Shown: piece by piece, positions 17,164 through 25,875 of the stretch
How positions within the stretch are numbered: position 1 is the first letter of the stretch
Layout: every line of letters begins with the position of its first letter
Assembly: GCA_030680835.1 (NCBI GenBank)
Contig: JAUXUD010000047.1
Span: 57,608-121,607 of the forward strand
Direction: 5' to 3'
DNA from: Bacteroidota bacterium
Lineage (GTDB): Bacteria > Bacteroidota > Bacteroidia > UKL13-3
DNA: 64,000 nt
Made by a program: the position numbers and the translations under genes
The notes under the pieces: generated by a model
What the model saw: only the letters and a program-made list of their open reading frames with translations
The model's database searches: none
What the model was told of the DNA's origin: nothing

Positions 17164-17499
17164 ATGGACGAATTTAACAAAAACGAAAGCCAGGAAATAT
17201 TTTCAAAGAAAATTCGCGCTGGAAAGAGAACGTACTTTTTTGACGTAAAATCAACCCGCGGGAAGGATTATTTTATTACCATAACCGAAAGCAAAAAAAG
17301 CTTTGAAGATGGTAATTTCGTAAAACATAAAATATTTTTATACAAGGAGGATTTTAACAAATTTGTAACGGCTTTAAACGAAACCGTTAATCACATTAAA
17401 ACCGACCTGATGCCGGATTATGATTTTGATGAGTTCAGAAATGAGAATACTTTCGAGAATAATGATTCCCAAAATGAGATTTCACTCGAAAAAAATTAA
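17164..17499 (+). CDS. DUF3276 Pur-alpha-like nucleic-acid-binding protein
   Basis: 111 aa with the compact PUR repeat: IFSKKIRAGKRTYFFDVK, then DYFITITESKK and KIFLYKEDFNKF. The DUF3276 family is Bacteroidota- and Spirochaetota-centred and resembles eukaryotic Pur-alpha, which binds single-stranded nucleic acid. The C-terminal 20 residues are acidic. It lies 101 bp after the ABC exporter; an imperfect -7 box (CATATATTTTGCC) precedes it. Confidence 0.9.
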   Translation: MDEFNKNESQEIFSKKIRAGKRTYFFDVKSTRGKDYFITITESKKSFEDGNFVKHKIFLYKEDFNKFVTALNETVNHIKTDLMPDYDFDEFRNENTFENNDSQNEISLEKN

Positions 17500-17549
17500 C
17501 TTATATTTAATTTAAAACCTTAAATTTGTAATTAAACAATTCAAAAAAT

Positions 17550-18542
17550 ATGAAAAAGCTATTTGGTTCCTTATTTATTTTAACTGCCCTTTCGATACTT
17601 GTATTTTCAGCCTGCAAAAAAAAGGACCCAGATCCTCCGGTTGAACCTGTTTCGAAAGAGCCAACTATAACAATTAATAATTCTAAAAGTTCATCAAATA
17701 CATTGTCTGCAAAAATAGATTCGATAACATTGCATATTGTTGCCAATGCTGATACTGATAGAAAAATAAAAAAATTAACTATAGTGCGTGCACTTACAGG
17801 ACAGGCCTCGGTAGTAATTTTTACGAAAGCCGATTATTCGGTAAAAGATCTTTATTTGAGTTATATTGATTCCATAACATCAGGTCAGAACCAGCTTGGA
17901 ATTACAGATGGTGACGAGATAAATTATTCTGCCTCAGTTGAAGACGACAAAGGTAAAATTTCAACCGAAGCTGTTTATAAAGTACTCATTTCATCCGTTG
18001 CCATTTCTCCCCAAAAATATATTGGAGCTCCTTTATGTTTGCTTTCCATTAATCCGTATCGGTTTATAGGAACGGATAACTTTTTTCAAAGATATCGTTC
18101 CGGAACTGATTCAACTTCCACAGATTCATCCAGAGCCAGCTTAGCCATGTTAAATTCAGCTAAGATTGACTTCTTGTATTTTTACAGCCCTTCAGGCAGT
18201 GTAGGAAATGCTTTTTATTCTCCTGACTTTGTTTTTGCTGCTGGTATTGCCAATGGCTGGAAAGAAGAAACGGATAAATGGCCTGTAAAAAACAAAACCA
18301 TATTTGTATTAAAGCCGGATATCACCTCTTCGGCTTTTGATGCACTCACCGGTAAAGCCTTTTTGGATGAATTAGAACTGGTTGATTTTACTGTTGGAGC
18401 CCAAAGTAAATTGACCAATTTAATAAAAGACAATGTATTTGCTTATAAAAAATCGAATGGCAAACGCGGTTTTATTAAAATTGGTAATCCTTCAACAGGC
18501 AATTCTGGCCAAATCCTTATATTAATAAAATCAGAGATTTAA
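17550..18542 (+). CDS. Hypothetical lipoprotein, 330 aa
   Basis: The signal peptide ends in a lipobox (VFSAC, Cys about residue 21), followed by a KKKDPDPP linker. The body has a first beta-rich region (to about residue 150; NSKSSSNTLSAK, then YSASVEDDKGK) that looks like an Ig-type fold, and a second region (ISPQKYIGAP onward) without recognised motifs. Probably an outer-membrane or periplasmic lipoprotein. A terminator follows directly, so it ends a transcription unit that may begin at DUF3276. I do not recognise a family. Confidence 0.75.
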   Translation: MKKLFGSLFILTALSILVFSACKKKDPDPPVEPVSKEPTITINNSKSSSNTLSAKIDSITLHIVANADTDRKIKKLTIVRALTGQASVVIFTKADYSVKDLYLSYIDSITSGQNQLGITDGDEINYSASVEDDKGKISTEAVYKVLISSVAISPQKYIGAPLCLLSINPYRFIGTDNFFQRYRSGTDSTSTDSSRASLAMLNSAKIDFLYFYSPSGSVGNAFYSPDFVFAAGIANGWKEETDKWPVKNKTIFVLKPDITSSAFDALTGKAFLDELELVDFTVGAQSKLTNLIKDNVFAYKKSNGKRGFIKIGNPSTGNSGQILILIKSEI

Positions 18543-18557
18543 TAGTTAATAATTTTT

Positions 18558-18596
18558 AAAAAAAAGGTCGTTTCATTTGATGCGGCCTTTTTTTAT
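18558..18596 (+). terminator. Intrinsic terminator after the 17.5-kb lipoprotein gene
   Basis: A-run, then GGTCG and GCGGCC-side complement around a loop of about 12 bases, then seven T. One G-T pair in the stem. It lies 15 bp after the stop and just before pfkA. Confidence 0.7.
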
Positions 18597-18605
18597 TTTT
18601 ATCGC

Positions 18606-19583
18606 ATGAAAAAAATAGCATTATTTACATCCGGTGGAGACGCGCCCGGAATGAATGCCTGTATCAGGGCAGTGGTACGAACCGCTATTTTTAATGAAGT
18701 TGAAGTAACGGGAATTATGCAGGGCTATACGGGTATGATTGCAGGCGGAGATAATTATATCCCGCTAAATTCACGCTCGGTAGGAAACATCATTCAAAGG
18801 GGTGGAACCATTTTAAAGACTTCGAGAAGTACCGAATTTATGACAAAGGAAGGCAGAAAAATTGCCTATCATAATCTGGTTGCGCATGGCATTGAAGGGA
18901 TTGTTTGCATTGGGGGCAACGGAACCTTTACCGGTGCCGAAATATTTTATGAAGAGTATGGAATTCCTTCAATTGGTGCCCCCGGAACCATTGATAACGA
19001 TTTATGGGGATCTGATTTTAGTATCGGTTTTGATACCGCAATAAATACCGCTGTGGGTGCCATTGATAAAATAAGAGACACTGCTGATAGCCACGGCAGA
19101 ATATTTTTTATTGAAGTGATGGGCAGAGATTCGGGGTATATCGCGCTTGCCGCAACCATTGCCGGTGGTGCCGAAATTGTGATGCTTCCAGAAATTAAGG
19201 AAGATTACCATACCATGATTCAGTTTTTTAAGGAAAGAACCATTAGTAAAAAATCGTTTTCAATTGTAATTGTTGCAGAAGGAAATTTTGAAGGTGGAGC
19301 TGCTGCAATAACCAGCCTATTGAATAAGGAAATTCCCGGTTTCGAATCAAGGGTGGTTATTCTGGGGCATATACAAAGAGGTGGCAGCCCAACGGCTTTA
19401 GACCGGGTACTTGCATCAAAACTCGGTTATGGTGCGGTAGATGCACTGTTAAAAGGCGAGAAAAACAAAATGGTAGGTCTTATAAATAATAAAATATCAC
19501 TTACCCCTTTTAAAGAAGCCATCGCAAATAAAAAGGAATTAAACCCGGATATGCTGAAATTAATAGGAATTTTGAATGGATAG
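18606..19583 (+). CDS. pfkA: 6-phosphofructokinase
   Basis: 325 aa, the normal bacterial PfkA size. TSGGDAPGMNA binds the nucleotide, GTIDNDLWG holds the catalytic Asp, and MGRDSGY and GHIQRGG bind fructose 6-phosphate. It phosphorylates fructose 6-phosphate in glycolysis. The loop that reads GGDGS/T in E. coli reads GGNGT here (N about residue 104): the Mg-binding Asp103 position is Asn, while the next Gly typical of ATP-dependent enzymes is kept. It is separated by 1 bp from the convergent glycosyltransferase. Confidence 0.93.
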   Translation: MKKIALFTSGGDAPGMNACIRAVVRTAIFNEVEVTGIMQGYTGMIAGGDNYIPLNSRSVGNIIQRGGTILKTSRSTEFMTKEGRKIAYHNLVAHGIEGIVCIGGNGTFTGAEIFYEEYGIPSIGAPGTIDNDLWGSDFSIGFDTAINTAVGAIDKIRDTADSHGRIFFIEVMGRDSGYIALAATIAGGAEIVMLPEIKEDYHTMIQFFKERTISKKSFSIVIVAEGNFEGGAAAITSLLNKEIPGFESRVVILGHIQRGGSPTALDRVLASKLGYGAVDALLKGEKNKMVGLINNKISLTPFKEAIANKKELNPDMLKLIGILNG

Positions 19584-19584
19584 T

Positions 19585-20361
19585 TCACAAGGCCGCTTTG
19601 CCATTGGCAATTTTACCTGTTTTTTCGGCCACTGCCAACTTTAATCTGCGCCATTTCCATAAAAAGAAATCACTTTTGCTGTATTTCTCCTGTATAGACA
19701 ATTTTTCCTTGTAAGCTTCAATTTTGTTTAAGTGACTTTTGCTTTCATCATGCACCCGGTAACTGGCCAAATCCCGGTTCAGAAATAAAATGGATTTAGT
19801 ACTGGCCAGAGAAAGAATCAAATCGTAATCGAAGGCATATTTTAAACTTTCGTCAACAAAATTGTCCCGGTTGAGGTAACCTTTATTAAAAAAACAAGCC
19901 GGTTGATAAATATTTGGCAACATTCCGTTTTTTATTAGTGACTGATAGTTTATCTGAGCTCCTTGCCCTTCCTTTATGATGTTTCCTTCCCTGTCTATCG
20001 TTTTACATTTTCCATAGTAAATGGCAAACTCGGTATTTACATCAAAAGCTCTCATAATACTTTCAACAGCAGTAGGTTCAAGCAAATCATCTGCGTTTAA
20101 GTAAGCAATCAGTTCGCCTTTCGATTTTTTAAATCCGATATTTAATGCCTGAACCTGACCTTTATCGGGTTTGCTTTGCCAGTAAGCCAGTTTATCGGAA
20201 TATTTTTTTATAATTTCTACTGAACCATCGGTTGAACCGCCGTCAATAATAATATATTCGATATTTGGGTAGGTTTGTGACAAAACGGATTGGATGGTGG
20301 ATTCCAGCCAGTTTGCTTGATTAAAAGAAGGCGTTATTATCGATACTAAAGGTTCACTCAT
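19585..20361 (-). CDS. Family 2 glycosyltransferase
   Basis: 258 aa GT-A enzyme: SIITPSFNQANWLE at the N-terminus, DGGSTDGS near residue 41 and the metal-binding motif LNADD near residue 91. It is likely to add a sugar to a surface glycan. An exact -7 element separates it from the upstream glycosyltransferase gene. Donor and acceptor unknown. Confidence 0.88.
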   Translation of the reverse strand: MSEPLVSIITPSFNQANWLESTIQSVLSQTYPNIEYIIIDGGSTDGSVEIIKKYSDKLAYWQSKPDKGQVQALNIGFKKSKGELIAYLNADDLLEPTAVESIMRAFDVNTEFAIYYGKCKTIDREGNIIKEGQGAQINYQSLIKNGMLPNIYQPACFFNKGYLNRDNFVDESLKYAFDYDLILSLASTKSILFLNRDLASYRVHDESKSHLNKIEAYKEKLSIQEKYSKSDFFLWKWRRLKLAVAEKTGKIANGKAAL

Positions 20362-20369
20362 GAAGGCCG

Positions 20370-20377
20370 CAAATATA
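20370..20377 (-). promoter_or_regulatory. -7 element TATATTTG before the 19.6-kb glycosyltransferase
   Basis: Exact TAnnTTTG in the 16-bp gap between two same-strand glycosyltransferase genes, 8 bases before the ATG. It may give the downstream gene its own, nearly leaderless, transcript. Confidence 0.5.
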
Positions 20378-21187
20378 CTATAACATTCCGCTATCCGCTA
20401 ATTCTTCTAACTTTTTGTATTTTAGATTCTGACTCGAATGCCAGTGGTGAAGCAAGCTGCTGCATTTTGTCCGGATAATAAAAAACCGGTTTACGTAAAA
20501 CCTTTGCCACAATTCCTCATCTTCATATCCCCACTCCGTAAAACGCTCATCCAGCTTCCCAACTTGAATAAAATGAGATTTATTGCAGGCAAGAATCCCC
20601 TTACCTCCCCAAATCATCCACTCCCCGTTTTTCTTGCCAAAAACCTCGGGCTTGTTCTTGTACAAATAAAATACAATGGGAAACCAAACCAGTTTACCCT
20701 GCGTATATCTGTTGCATTGTTCCACTATATCAATGGGTAATGAAAAATCTGCATCACAAATAAATATCTTTTCATTGCTGCATTGATTAACGGCCTGGTT
20801 AAAGGCAATTGCCCGGGTAAAGCTTCCTGCATGTGTATTAAAAACCAATTTCCCTTTAAACGTTTTTTCAATCTCAGCCCTGAGGTTATCCATATCTGTT
20901 GAACCGAAATCTGTAACAGAAAGCTCTATTAAATGCTGATTTTTGCATTGTGCCAGGCTTTTAATAAAATGATTTATAAAAACTTCACTGCGGTTATAAA
21001 TTCCTACACAAATACTAATGGATTCAAGGCTCCTTTTTTTTGATAAAGGGTTTATTAAATATACTTTCAGGTATGCGCCCAAATCCAGCCATAGGGTATA
21101 CCAGCCCAGTTTTCGTTGCGGTGATTTAAAAATAAACCATAATGGATATTTTATAAACGCGGGGAATAATGATTTAAGTAAATTCAA
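20378..21187 (-). CDS. Glycosyltransferase (GT2/GT7-like, galactosyltransferase fold)
   Basis: 269 aa. The core begins SICVGIYNRSE near residue 55, has the DxD-type motif ICDADFS near 149, and a GT7-like C-terminal motif WGYEDEELW near 222 preceded by GGKGILACNK. This two-part layout resembles bifunctional chondroitin-polymerase-type domains. It is packed tightly between the FtsX permease (1-bp gap) and a second glycosyltransferase, but the substrate is unclear. Confidence 0.8.
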   Translation of the reverse strand: MNLLKSLFPAFIKYPLWFIFKSPQRKLGWYTLWLDLGAYLKVYLINPLSKKRSLESISICVGIYNRSEVFINHFIKSLAQCKNQHLIELSVTDFGSTDMDNLRAEIEKTFKGKLVFNTHAGSFTRAIAFNQAVNQCSNEKIFICDADFSLPIDIVEQCNRYTQGKLVWFPIVFYLYKNKPEVFGKKNGEWMIWGGKGILACNKSHFIQVGKLDERFTEWGYEDEELWQRFYVNRFFIIRTKCSSLLHHWHSSQNLKYKKLEELADSGML

Positions 21188-21188
21188 T

Positions 21189-22427
21189 TTAGTTAAACTT
21201 AATAGACTTTACCGGCTTTATTTTACTAACAAATTTTGCGGGTAAAATTAAAATAAGCAGGCAGATTACAAAACTACCTAAATTAATTAAAAGTATATCC
21301 TTGAAAACAAGTTCTATGGGAACCGAGTCGAGGTAATAGGAGCTTTGATCCAGTTTAAAAAAACCATAATGCATTTGCAGCCACGCCAATCCTATTCCTA
21401 AAAAATTACCCAATAATAATCCTTTAAAAATTATGTTTGCAGCCATATAAAGAAAAATTTTACTGATCATTGAATCGGTACTTCCCAGTGCCTTTAAAAC
21501 ACCAACCATTTGCGTACGCTCCAGTATGAGAATAAGCAAGGCAGTAATCATGTTAATGGCGGCAACCGCAATCATCAGGATAATAATAATAACCACATTC
21601 ATATCAAGCAACAGGAGCCAGTCGAAAAGTGCAGGGTAAAGTTCAAAAATACTGCTGATTCCCATGGTATAAGGTGTAATTCCTGCCAAACTTTCCCTTA
21701 TATTTTCCGTTTCTTTAAATTCATTTAATCCAAGCTCATATCCGCTTATCTGCATAGGCTTCCAGTTGTTTAATTTCTGAACCTGTTTGATATCCGCAAA
21801 CGCATAAATTTCGTCCAAATCGCCCATTCCGGTATCAAATATTCCACAAATCTTAAACTTGCGGATCCGGGGTGGATCCTGAATAAAATAAATAAAAACA
21901 GGATCGCCCAGCTTTAGGTTCATCCGGTTTGCTGTTATTTTAGAAAGCATTATGTTGTTGCTCACCATTGAGTCATTCACCGTAAAAGTATCTCCAACCT
22001 GTGTATGTGTTTTCAAAAAGCCCCAGTTATAATCGCTGTCAACACCTTTTAACACAATACCCTCAAACGACTCATCGGTTTTAATAATACCTGCCTTGGT
22101 GGCAAATCTTTGTATGCCGGTTATGCCCGTTTGCTTCCGTGCCATGCGTTCAAACAAAGTATCGCGCTCAATGGGTAAACTTTCATAACTGTTGTTTAAA
22201 TCGAGATGCGTTACCTGAATATTTGAATTAAAGCCAATAATTTTGTTGCGAACCTGTTGCTGGTAACCTTTAACAATTGCAATGGCAATTATCATAACCA
22301 TTACGCTTATGCACACGGCTGCCATAGCCAGGTTGATAATCAACTTTGAAAATCCGTTTCCCTTTCCCTTATATTGGGGCGGTTTTTCAACCATTAATTT
22401 CTTTGCTATGAAAAAACTTATATTCAT
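21189..22427 (-). CDS. LolC/E-like FtsX-family ABC permease
   Basis: 412 aa from ATG at 22427. One N-terminal membrane helix (residues about 30-50), a periplasmic MacB_PCD-type domain, and three C-terminal helices with the FtsX hallmark ERTQMVGVLKALGS. LolC/E proteins extract lipoproteins from the inner membrane; other family members drive peptide export. No ATPase gene is adjacent. An earlier ATG at 22442 lies inside the -7 element (22440-22447), so the inner start is preferred. Confidence 0.85.
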   Translation of the reverse strand: MNISFFIAKKLMVEKPPQYKGKGNGFSKLIINLAMAAVCISVMVMIIAIAIVKGYQQQVRNKIIGFNSNIQVTHLDLNNSYESLPIERDTLFERMARKQTGITGIQRFATKAGIIKTDESFEGIVLKGVDSDYNWGFLKTHTQVGDTFTVNDSMVSNNIMLSKITANRMNLKLGDPVFIYFIQDPPRIRKFKICGIFDTGMGDLDEIYAFADIKQVQKLNNWKPMQISGYELGLNEFKETENIRESLAGITPYTMGISSIFELYPALFDWLLLLDMNVVIIIILMIAVAAINMITALLILILERTQMVGVLKALGSTDSMISKIFLYMAANIIFKGLLLGNFLGIGLAWLQMHYGFFKLDQSSYYLDSVPIELVFKDILLINLGSFVICLLILILPAKFVSKIKPVKSIKFN

Positions 22428-23625
22428 AAAATTATTGTCCAAATATAAACGGTCTCTTTGGCTTTTGTGTTTTTTATTGAACCTGAACCTTGCAAATGCC
22501 CAAAAAACAGGTGCCGAACAAACAGGAAACTACCTGCCTTTGCTAAAAAATAAGAAAGTAGCCCTGGTAGTAAATCAAACATCAATGCTGGGTAATGTGC
22601 ATTTGGTGGATTTTTTAAAAAGCAAAAAAGTAAATATCCAATTCATTTTTGCGCCTGAGCATGGTTTCAGAGGCGATCATGCTGCCGGTGAAAATGTACA
22701 AAGCGCGTTGGATGCAAAAACCAAATTGCCGGTTTACTCTCTTTATGGACCCAACAAAAAACCCAAAGCTGCACAACTGGCAAAAGTGGATATTGTTATT
22801 TTTGACATTCAGGATGTAGGTGCCCGTTTTTATACTTATATTTCTACCCTGCATTATGTAATGGAGTCATGTGCCGAACAACAAAAATTATTAATCATTC
22901 TTGACCGGCCTAATCCGAATGGTTTTTATATCGACGGACCTGTGTTGGATACAGCATTTAAATCATTTGTAGGAATGCATCCGGTACCTGTTGTGCATGG
23001 TTGCACCATTGGTGAATATGCCCAAATGATAAACGGGGAAGGATGGTTAAAAAACAGAATAAAGTGCAGGTTAAAAATTGTAAAAGTGCAGGATTATTAC
23101 CACCAAAAAAGATATGTTCTTCCGGTAAAACCTTCACCAAATTTGCCCAACATGAGCAGCATCCTGTTATACCCAAGTTTATGTTTTTTTGAAGGTACTT
23201 CTTATAGTCTGGGACGGGGAACAAACACACCTTTTGAATGTGTTGGGAAGCCCGAATGTACTTTGGGTAACTATACTTTTACCCCTGTTTCCATTCCGGG
23301 CATAGCCGACAAACCACCCTACGAAGGACAATTATGCAAAGGATTTTTACTTTCAGATTATGGAAATAATATAGCACCTTTTCAAAACAAAATAAACCTG
23401 TTCTGGCTGTTGGAATTTTATAAAAACGATATAAATAAATCAACTTTTTTCACTCCATTTTTTGATAAACTGGCAGGCACCGGCCAGTTACGCCTGCAAA
23501 TTATTCAGGGCAAAACCGAAGAAGAAATAAGAAAAAGCTGGCAACCGGCATTGGAGCAATACCGTAAAATGCGTTTGAAATACATTTTATATACGGATGT
23601 TAGAGAAATGAGTGATGAGAAATGA
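22408..23625 (+). CDS. DUF1343 / NamZ-like exo-beta-N-acetylmuramidase (GH171)
   Basis: 405 aa. A signal peptide (MKKLIFIKLL...LANA) precedes the DUF1343 domain: KKVALVVNQTS, FAPEHGFRGDH, YSLYG, then DIQDVGARFYTYIST, DRPNPNG and SLGRGTNTPFE. In Bacillus NamZ this family releases MurNAc from peptidoglycan fragments, so cell-wall recycling is likely. The in-frame extension up to 22282 is rejected because it lacks a signal peptide and lies inside the FtsX gene. Even so, this start overlaps the FtsX start head to head by 20 bp; a TTG at 22435 would remove the overlap. The last codons lie inside a heptamer array. Confidence 0.85.
   Translation: MKKLIFIKLLSKYKRSLWLLCFLLNLNLANAQKTGAEQTGNYLPLLKNKKVALVVNQTSMLGNVHLVDFLKSKKVNIQFIFAPEHGFRGDHAAGENVQSALDAKTKLPVYSLYGPNKKPKAAQLAKVDIVIFDIQDVGARFYTYISTLHYVMESCAEQQKLLIILDRPNPNGFYIDGPVLDTAFKSFVGMHPVPVVHGCTIGEYAQMINGEGWLKNRIKCRLKIVKVQDYYHQKRYVLPVKPSPNLPNMSSILLYPSLCFFEGTSYSLGRGTNTPFECVGKPECTLGNYTFTPVSIPGIADKPPYEGQLCKGFLLSDYGNNIAPFQNKINLFWLLEFYKNDINKSTFFTPFFDKLAGTGQLRLQIIQGKTEEEIRKSWQPALEQYRKMRLKYILYTDVREMSDEK
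22440..22447 (-). promoter_or_regulatory. -7 element TATATTTG of the FtsX permease gene
   Basis: Exact match, 12 bases before the ATG at 22427. It lies inside the reading frame of the divergent DUF1343 gene. Confidence 0.5.
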
Positions 23626-23667
23626 GATCCCGATTTCTATCGGGACAGAAATGAGAGATGTGAAAAA
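23604..23667 (+). repeat. Heptamer array split by a palindrome, DUF1343 3' end
   Basis: Units AGAAATG, AGTGATG, AGAAATG, then a 22-base segment containing TCCCGATTTCTATCGGGA, then AGAAATG, AGAGATG and TGAAAAA. The array supplies the last codons and the TGA stop (23623-23625) of DUF1343 and fills the whole gap to the convergent gene. The inserted hairpin has a 7-bp stem and 4-base loop. Confidence 0.75.
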
Positions 23668-24558
23668 TTATAATTTGAAACACGTTTTAAATACCAAACT
23701 GTCCGGGGTTATTTCTTTTTGAAGCAACAGAAATTTTCCGTCTAAACTGCTGCTCATCCTGTTTGGATAATCATCGTAGCGCTCTTTAAAAACACAATCG
23801 CCCAGTTTGTTGAAAATAAGTAATGTTGCCTGCATATCTAATGGCGCCGAAAGTGCAAGAATGGCTAAATAATTTCTGTTTTTTAAATCAACGGCATACA
23901 TATTTTGGATGATGCCGGTAGCCAAACGATGCGTATAAATAAATCCGTTTTGTTTGCTTATTATCTGAATCACTTTTCCTGAAATTACCTGTATATCTAA
24001 AGTATCATGGAAAGATGCCGGTGTTGCCGGCGAGAATATTACGCTGGGCTTATCCTTTAGTACAGTATACTCAAGGGTATTGTTTTGTTTGCGTTCAAGC
24101 TTGCTATTATCGGGTGTGATCAATAGAGATAAGGTTTGATTATACGGTTTAATTAATAAAGTATAGGCAAGTGTAGGCGCAATAATCAGGAGGCTTAAAT
24201 TTAACATTTTATAGGCATAAGGTTCAGCAATTTTAGAAGCTGCAAAATATATAAGCCAGCCAATGAGCGCACCAAAAGATGCAGACAGCAAACAAACAGG
24301 TAAAAACCAGATAAAGTTTGAATACAAATCATGGTTTAACCTGAAAAAACGATCAATTGCGTTTAGTAAAACAAAACTGAGTGCAGCTATGCTGTAAAAT
24401 ACAAAGGCATAAAATAAGATACCGTATGATTTTGAAGATGCTGTTTTTTGAAACTTAACTTTTACATAATAAAAGAAAAACAGGATACTGATTAATGCAA
24501 CGGCAAGATAAATTACATCAACCTGACTTATGATGGGTATGATAAATTCTGATTTCAT
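23668..24558 (-). CDS. Hypothetical membrane protein, 296 aa
   Basis: Four predicted membrane helices (residues about 14-34, 46-66, 84-106 and 117-140) are followed by a C-terminal soluble part of about 150 residues with alternating hydrophobic strands (DTLDIQVISGKVIQII, then NRNYLAILALS). The soluble half resembles a small beta-domain but I recognise no family. It lies between the DUF1343 gene (convergent) and a MacB-like permease. Function unknown. Confidence 0.65.
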   Translation of the reverse strand: MKSEFIIPIISQVDVIYLAVALISILFFFYYVKVKFQKTASSKSYGILFYAFVFYSIAALSFVLLNAIDRFFRLNHDLYSNFIWFLPVCLLSASFGALIGWLIYFAASKIAEPYAYKMLNLSLLIIAPTLAYTLLIKPYNQTLSLLITPDNSKLERKQNNTLEYTVLKDKPSVIFSPATPASFHDTLDIQVISGKVIQIISKQNGFIYTHRLATGIIQNMYAVDLKNRNYLAILALSAPLDMQATLLIFNKLGDCVFKERYDDYPNRMSSSLDGKFLLLQKEITPDSLVFKTCFKL

Positions 24559-24599
24559 TGTCTATTTTACTATCAATTGAATATTTATGGAAACATCTG

Positions 24600-24621
24600 G
24601 AGACGCCATGAATGGCGTCTC
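24600..24621. repeat. Perfect palindrome GAGACGCCAT-GA-ATGGCGTCTC
   Basis: Ten-bp arms around two bases, extendable by CTGG/CCAG outside. It lies about 10 bases after the stop codon of the MacB-like permease on the minus strand. Similar GAGACGCC palindromes recur in intergenic DNA of Bacteroidota and cyanobacteria, to my knowledge. There is no T-run, so it is probably a repeat unit rather than a terminator. Confidence 0.75.
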
Positions 24622-24630
24622 TACCAGTGG

Positions 24631-25863
24631 TTATTCGAATCTTAGTGCTTCTATGGGGTCTAGTTTTGAGGCTTTTATGGCGGGGTATAATCCGCTGGCC
24701 AGGCCTACCAAAACACAAAGGGTAATCCCGCTGGCCATCCATAACCAGGGAATAATAAAACCACCACCTACAAATTGGGTAACAATATTACCGATGATAA
24801 TTCCCAATACAATACCTCCCAAACCACCAATCTGACAAATAACAATAGCTTCGAATAAAAATTGCCCGCGAATTGCTTTTTGCGTGGCACCCATTGCTTT
24901 GCGGATACCAATTTCACGCGTTCGTTCCGAAACTGAAACTAGCATTATGTTCATCAATCCAATGGCTGCCCCCAGTAATGTAATAAACCCGATTACCGTT
25001 GCTGCAATCGTAACATAACTCAGGTTGCTGATTAATTCTTTGGCCAAATTATCGGCTCTGTAAATTTCAAAGTTATTTTCAACCCGGGCTGGCAATTTCC
25101 GGATACTTCTGAAAATACTGGTTGCTTCCTCCACTGCAAAATCAATGGAAGTCACATCATTTACTGCAACTGTTATCACACTGCTCATATTGGGTCTCGA
25201 AAAAACCTGATAGGCGTTTTGTAGCGGAACAATTACCAGCCTGTCGCCTCCAAAACCCATACTCGAACCTTTACTTTTTAACAAACCTACAACCCGGTAT
25301 TTTGCACCGCCTATAAAAATATGTTCTCCAACGGGCATTTTGTTTTTAAATAATTTAGATTTAATCTCTGTTCCGATAATAACTACATTTTCAGCCGATG
25401 TCACTTCTTTTTCAGAAAAATTTCTTCCAAGGTCTATATCATAACCGGCAACTTTTAAATAATTTGCATCTCCTCCCATTACCATCACATTCGGGTCTGT
25501 TTTTTTGTTATTGTACTTAACTGTACTTGCAAAACTTGCATTTACACTGAGTGAAGTTGTGGCCGGAAATTTAAAATTGGCAACAAACTTTTCGGCTTCC
25601 TGATTGCTGATGGTTTTAAATTTTTTTGGCCCTTTTGATGAACCTGAAAAGTGAATATTCTGACCTCTGTTTTTTATATTAAAAGTATTGGCACCCATAC
25701 CCGTAAACGTATTGTTTATTCCTGCTTTCATCCCATCGATAGCAGTTAGTATACCAACAAGGGCCATAATACCTATTGAGATAATTAAAGCAGTGATGGT
25801 TGCTCTTACTTTGTTTCCTTTTATAGAAGTGAATGCGATTTTTAAATTTTCATTTATGGTCAT
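24631..25863 (-). CDS. MacB-like FtsX-family ABC permease
   Basis: 410 aa: an N-terminal helix (KVRATITALIISIGIMAL), a periplasmic MacB_PCD domain (residues about 50-270), and three C-terminal helices with the FtsX signature RTREIGIRKAMGAT. It ends SKLDPIEALRFE, typical of MacB-type permeases. MacB exports peptides, siderophores or antibiotics with an ATPase and an outer-membrane channel; neither partner gene is adjacent. Confidence 0.9.
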   Translation of the reverse strand: MTINENLKIAFTSIKGNKVRATITALIISIGIMALVGILTAIDGMKAGINNTFTGMGANTFNIKNRGQNIHFSGSSKGPKKFKTISNQEAEKFVANFKFPATTSLSVNASFASTVKYNNKKTDPNVMVMGGDANYLKVAGYDIDLGRNFSEKEVTSAENVVIIGTEIKSKLFKNKMPVGEHIFIGGAKYRVVGLLKSKGSSMGFGGDRLVIVPLQNAYQVFSRPNMSSVITVAVNDVTSIDFAVEEATSIFRSIRKLPARVENNFEIYRADNLAKELISNLSYVTIAATVIGFITLLGAAIGLMNIMLVSVSERTREIGIRKAMGATQKAIRGQFLFEAIVICQIGGLGGIVLGIIIGNIVTQFVGGGFIIPWLWMASGITLCVLVGLASGLYPAIKASKLDPIEALRFE

Positions 25864-25875
25864 TCCTGTATGAAA

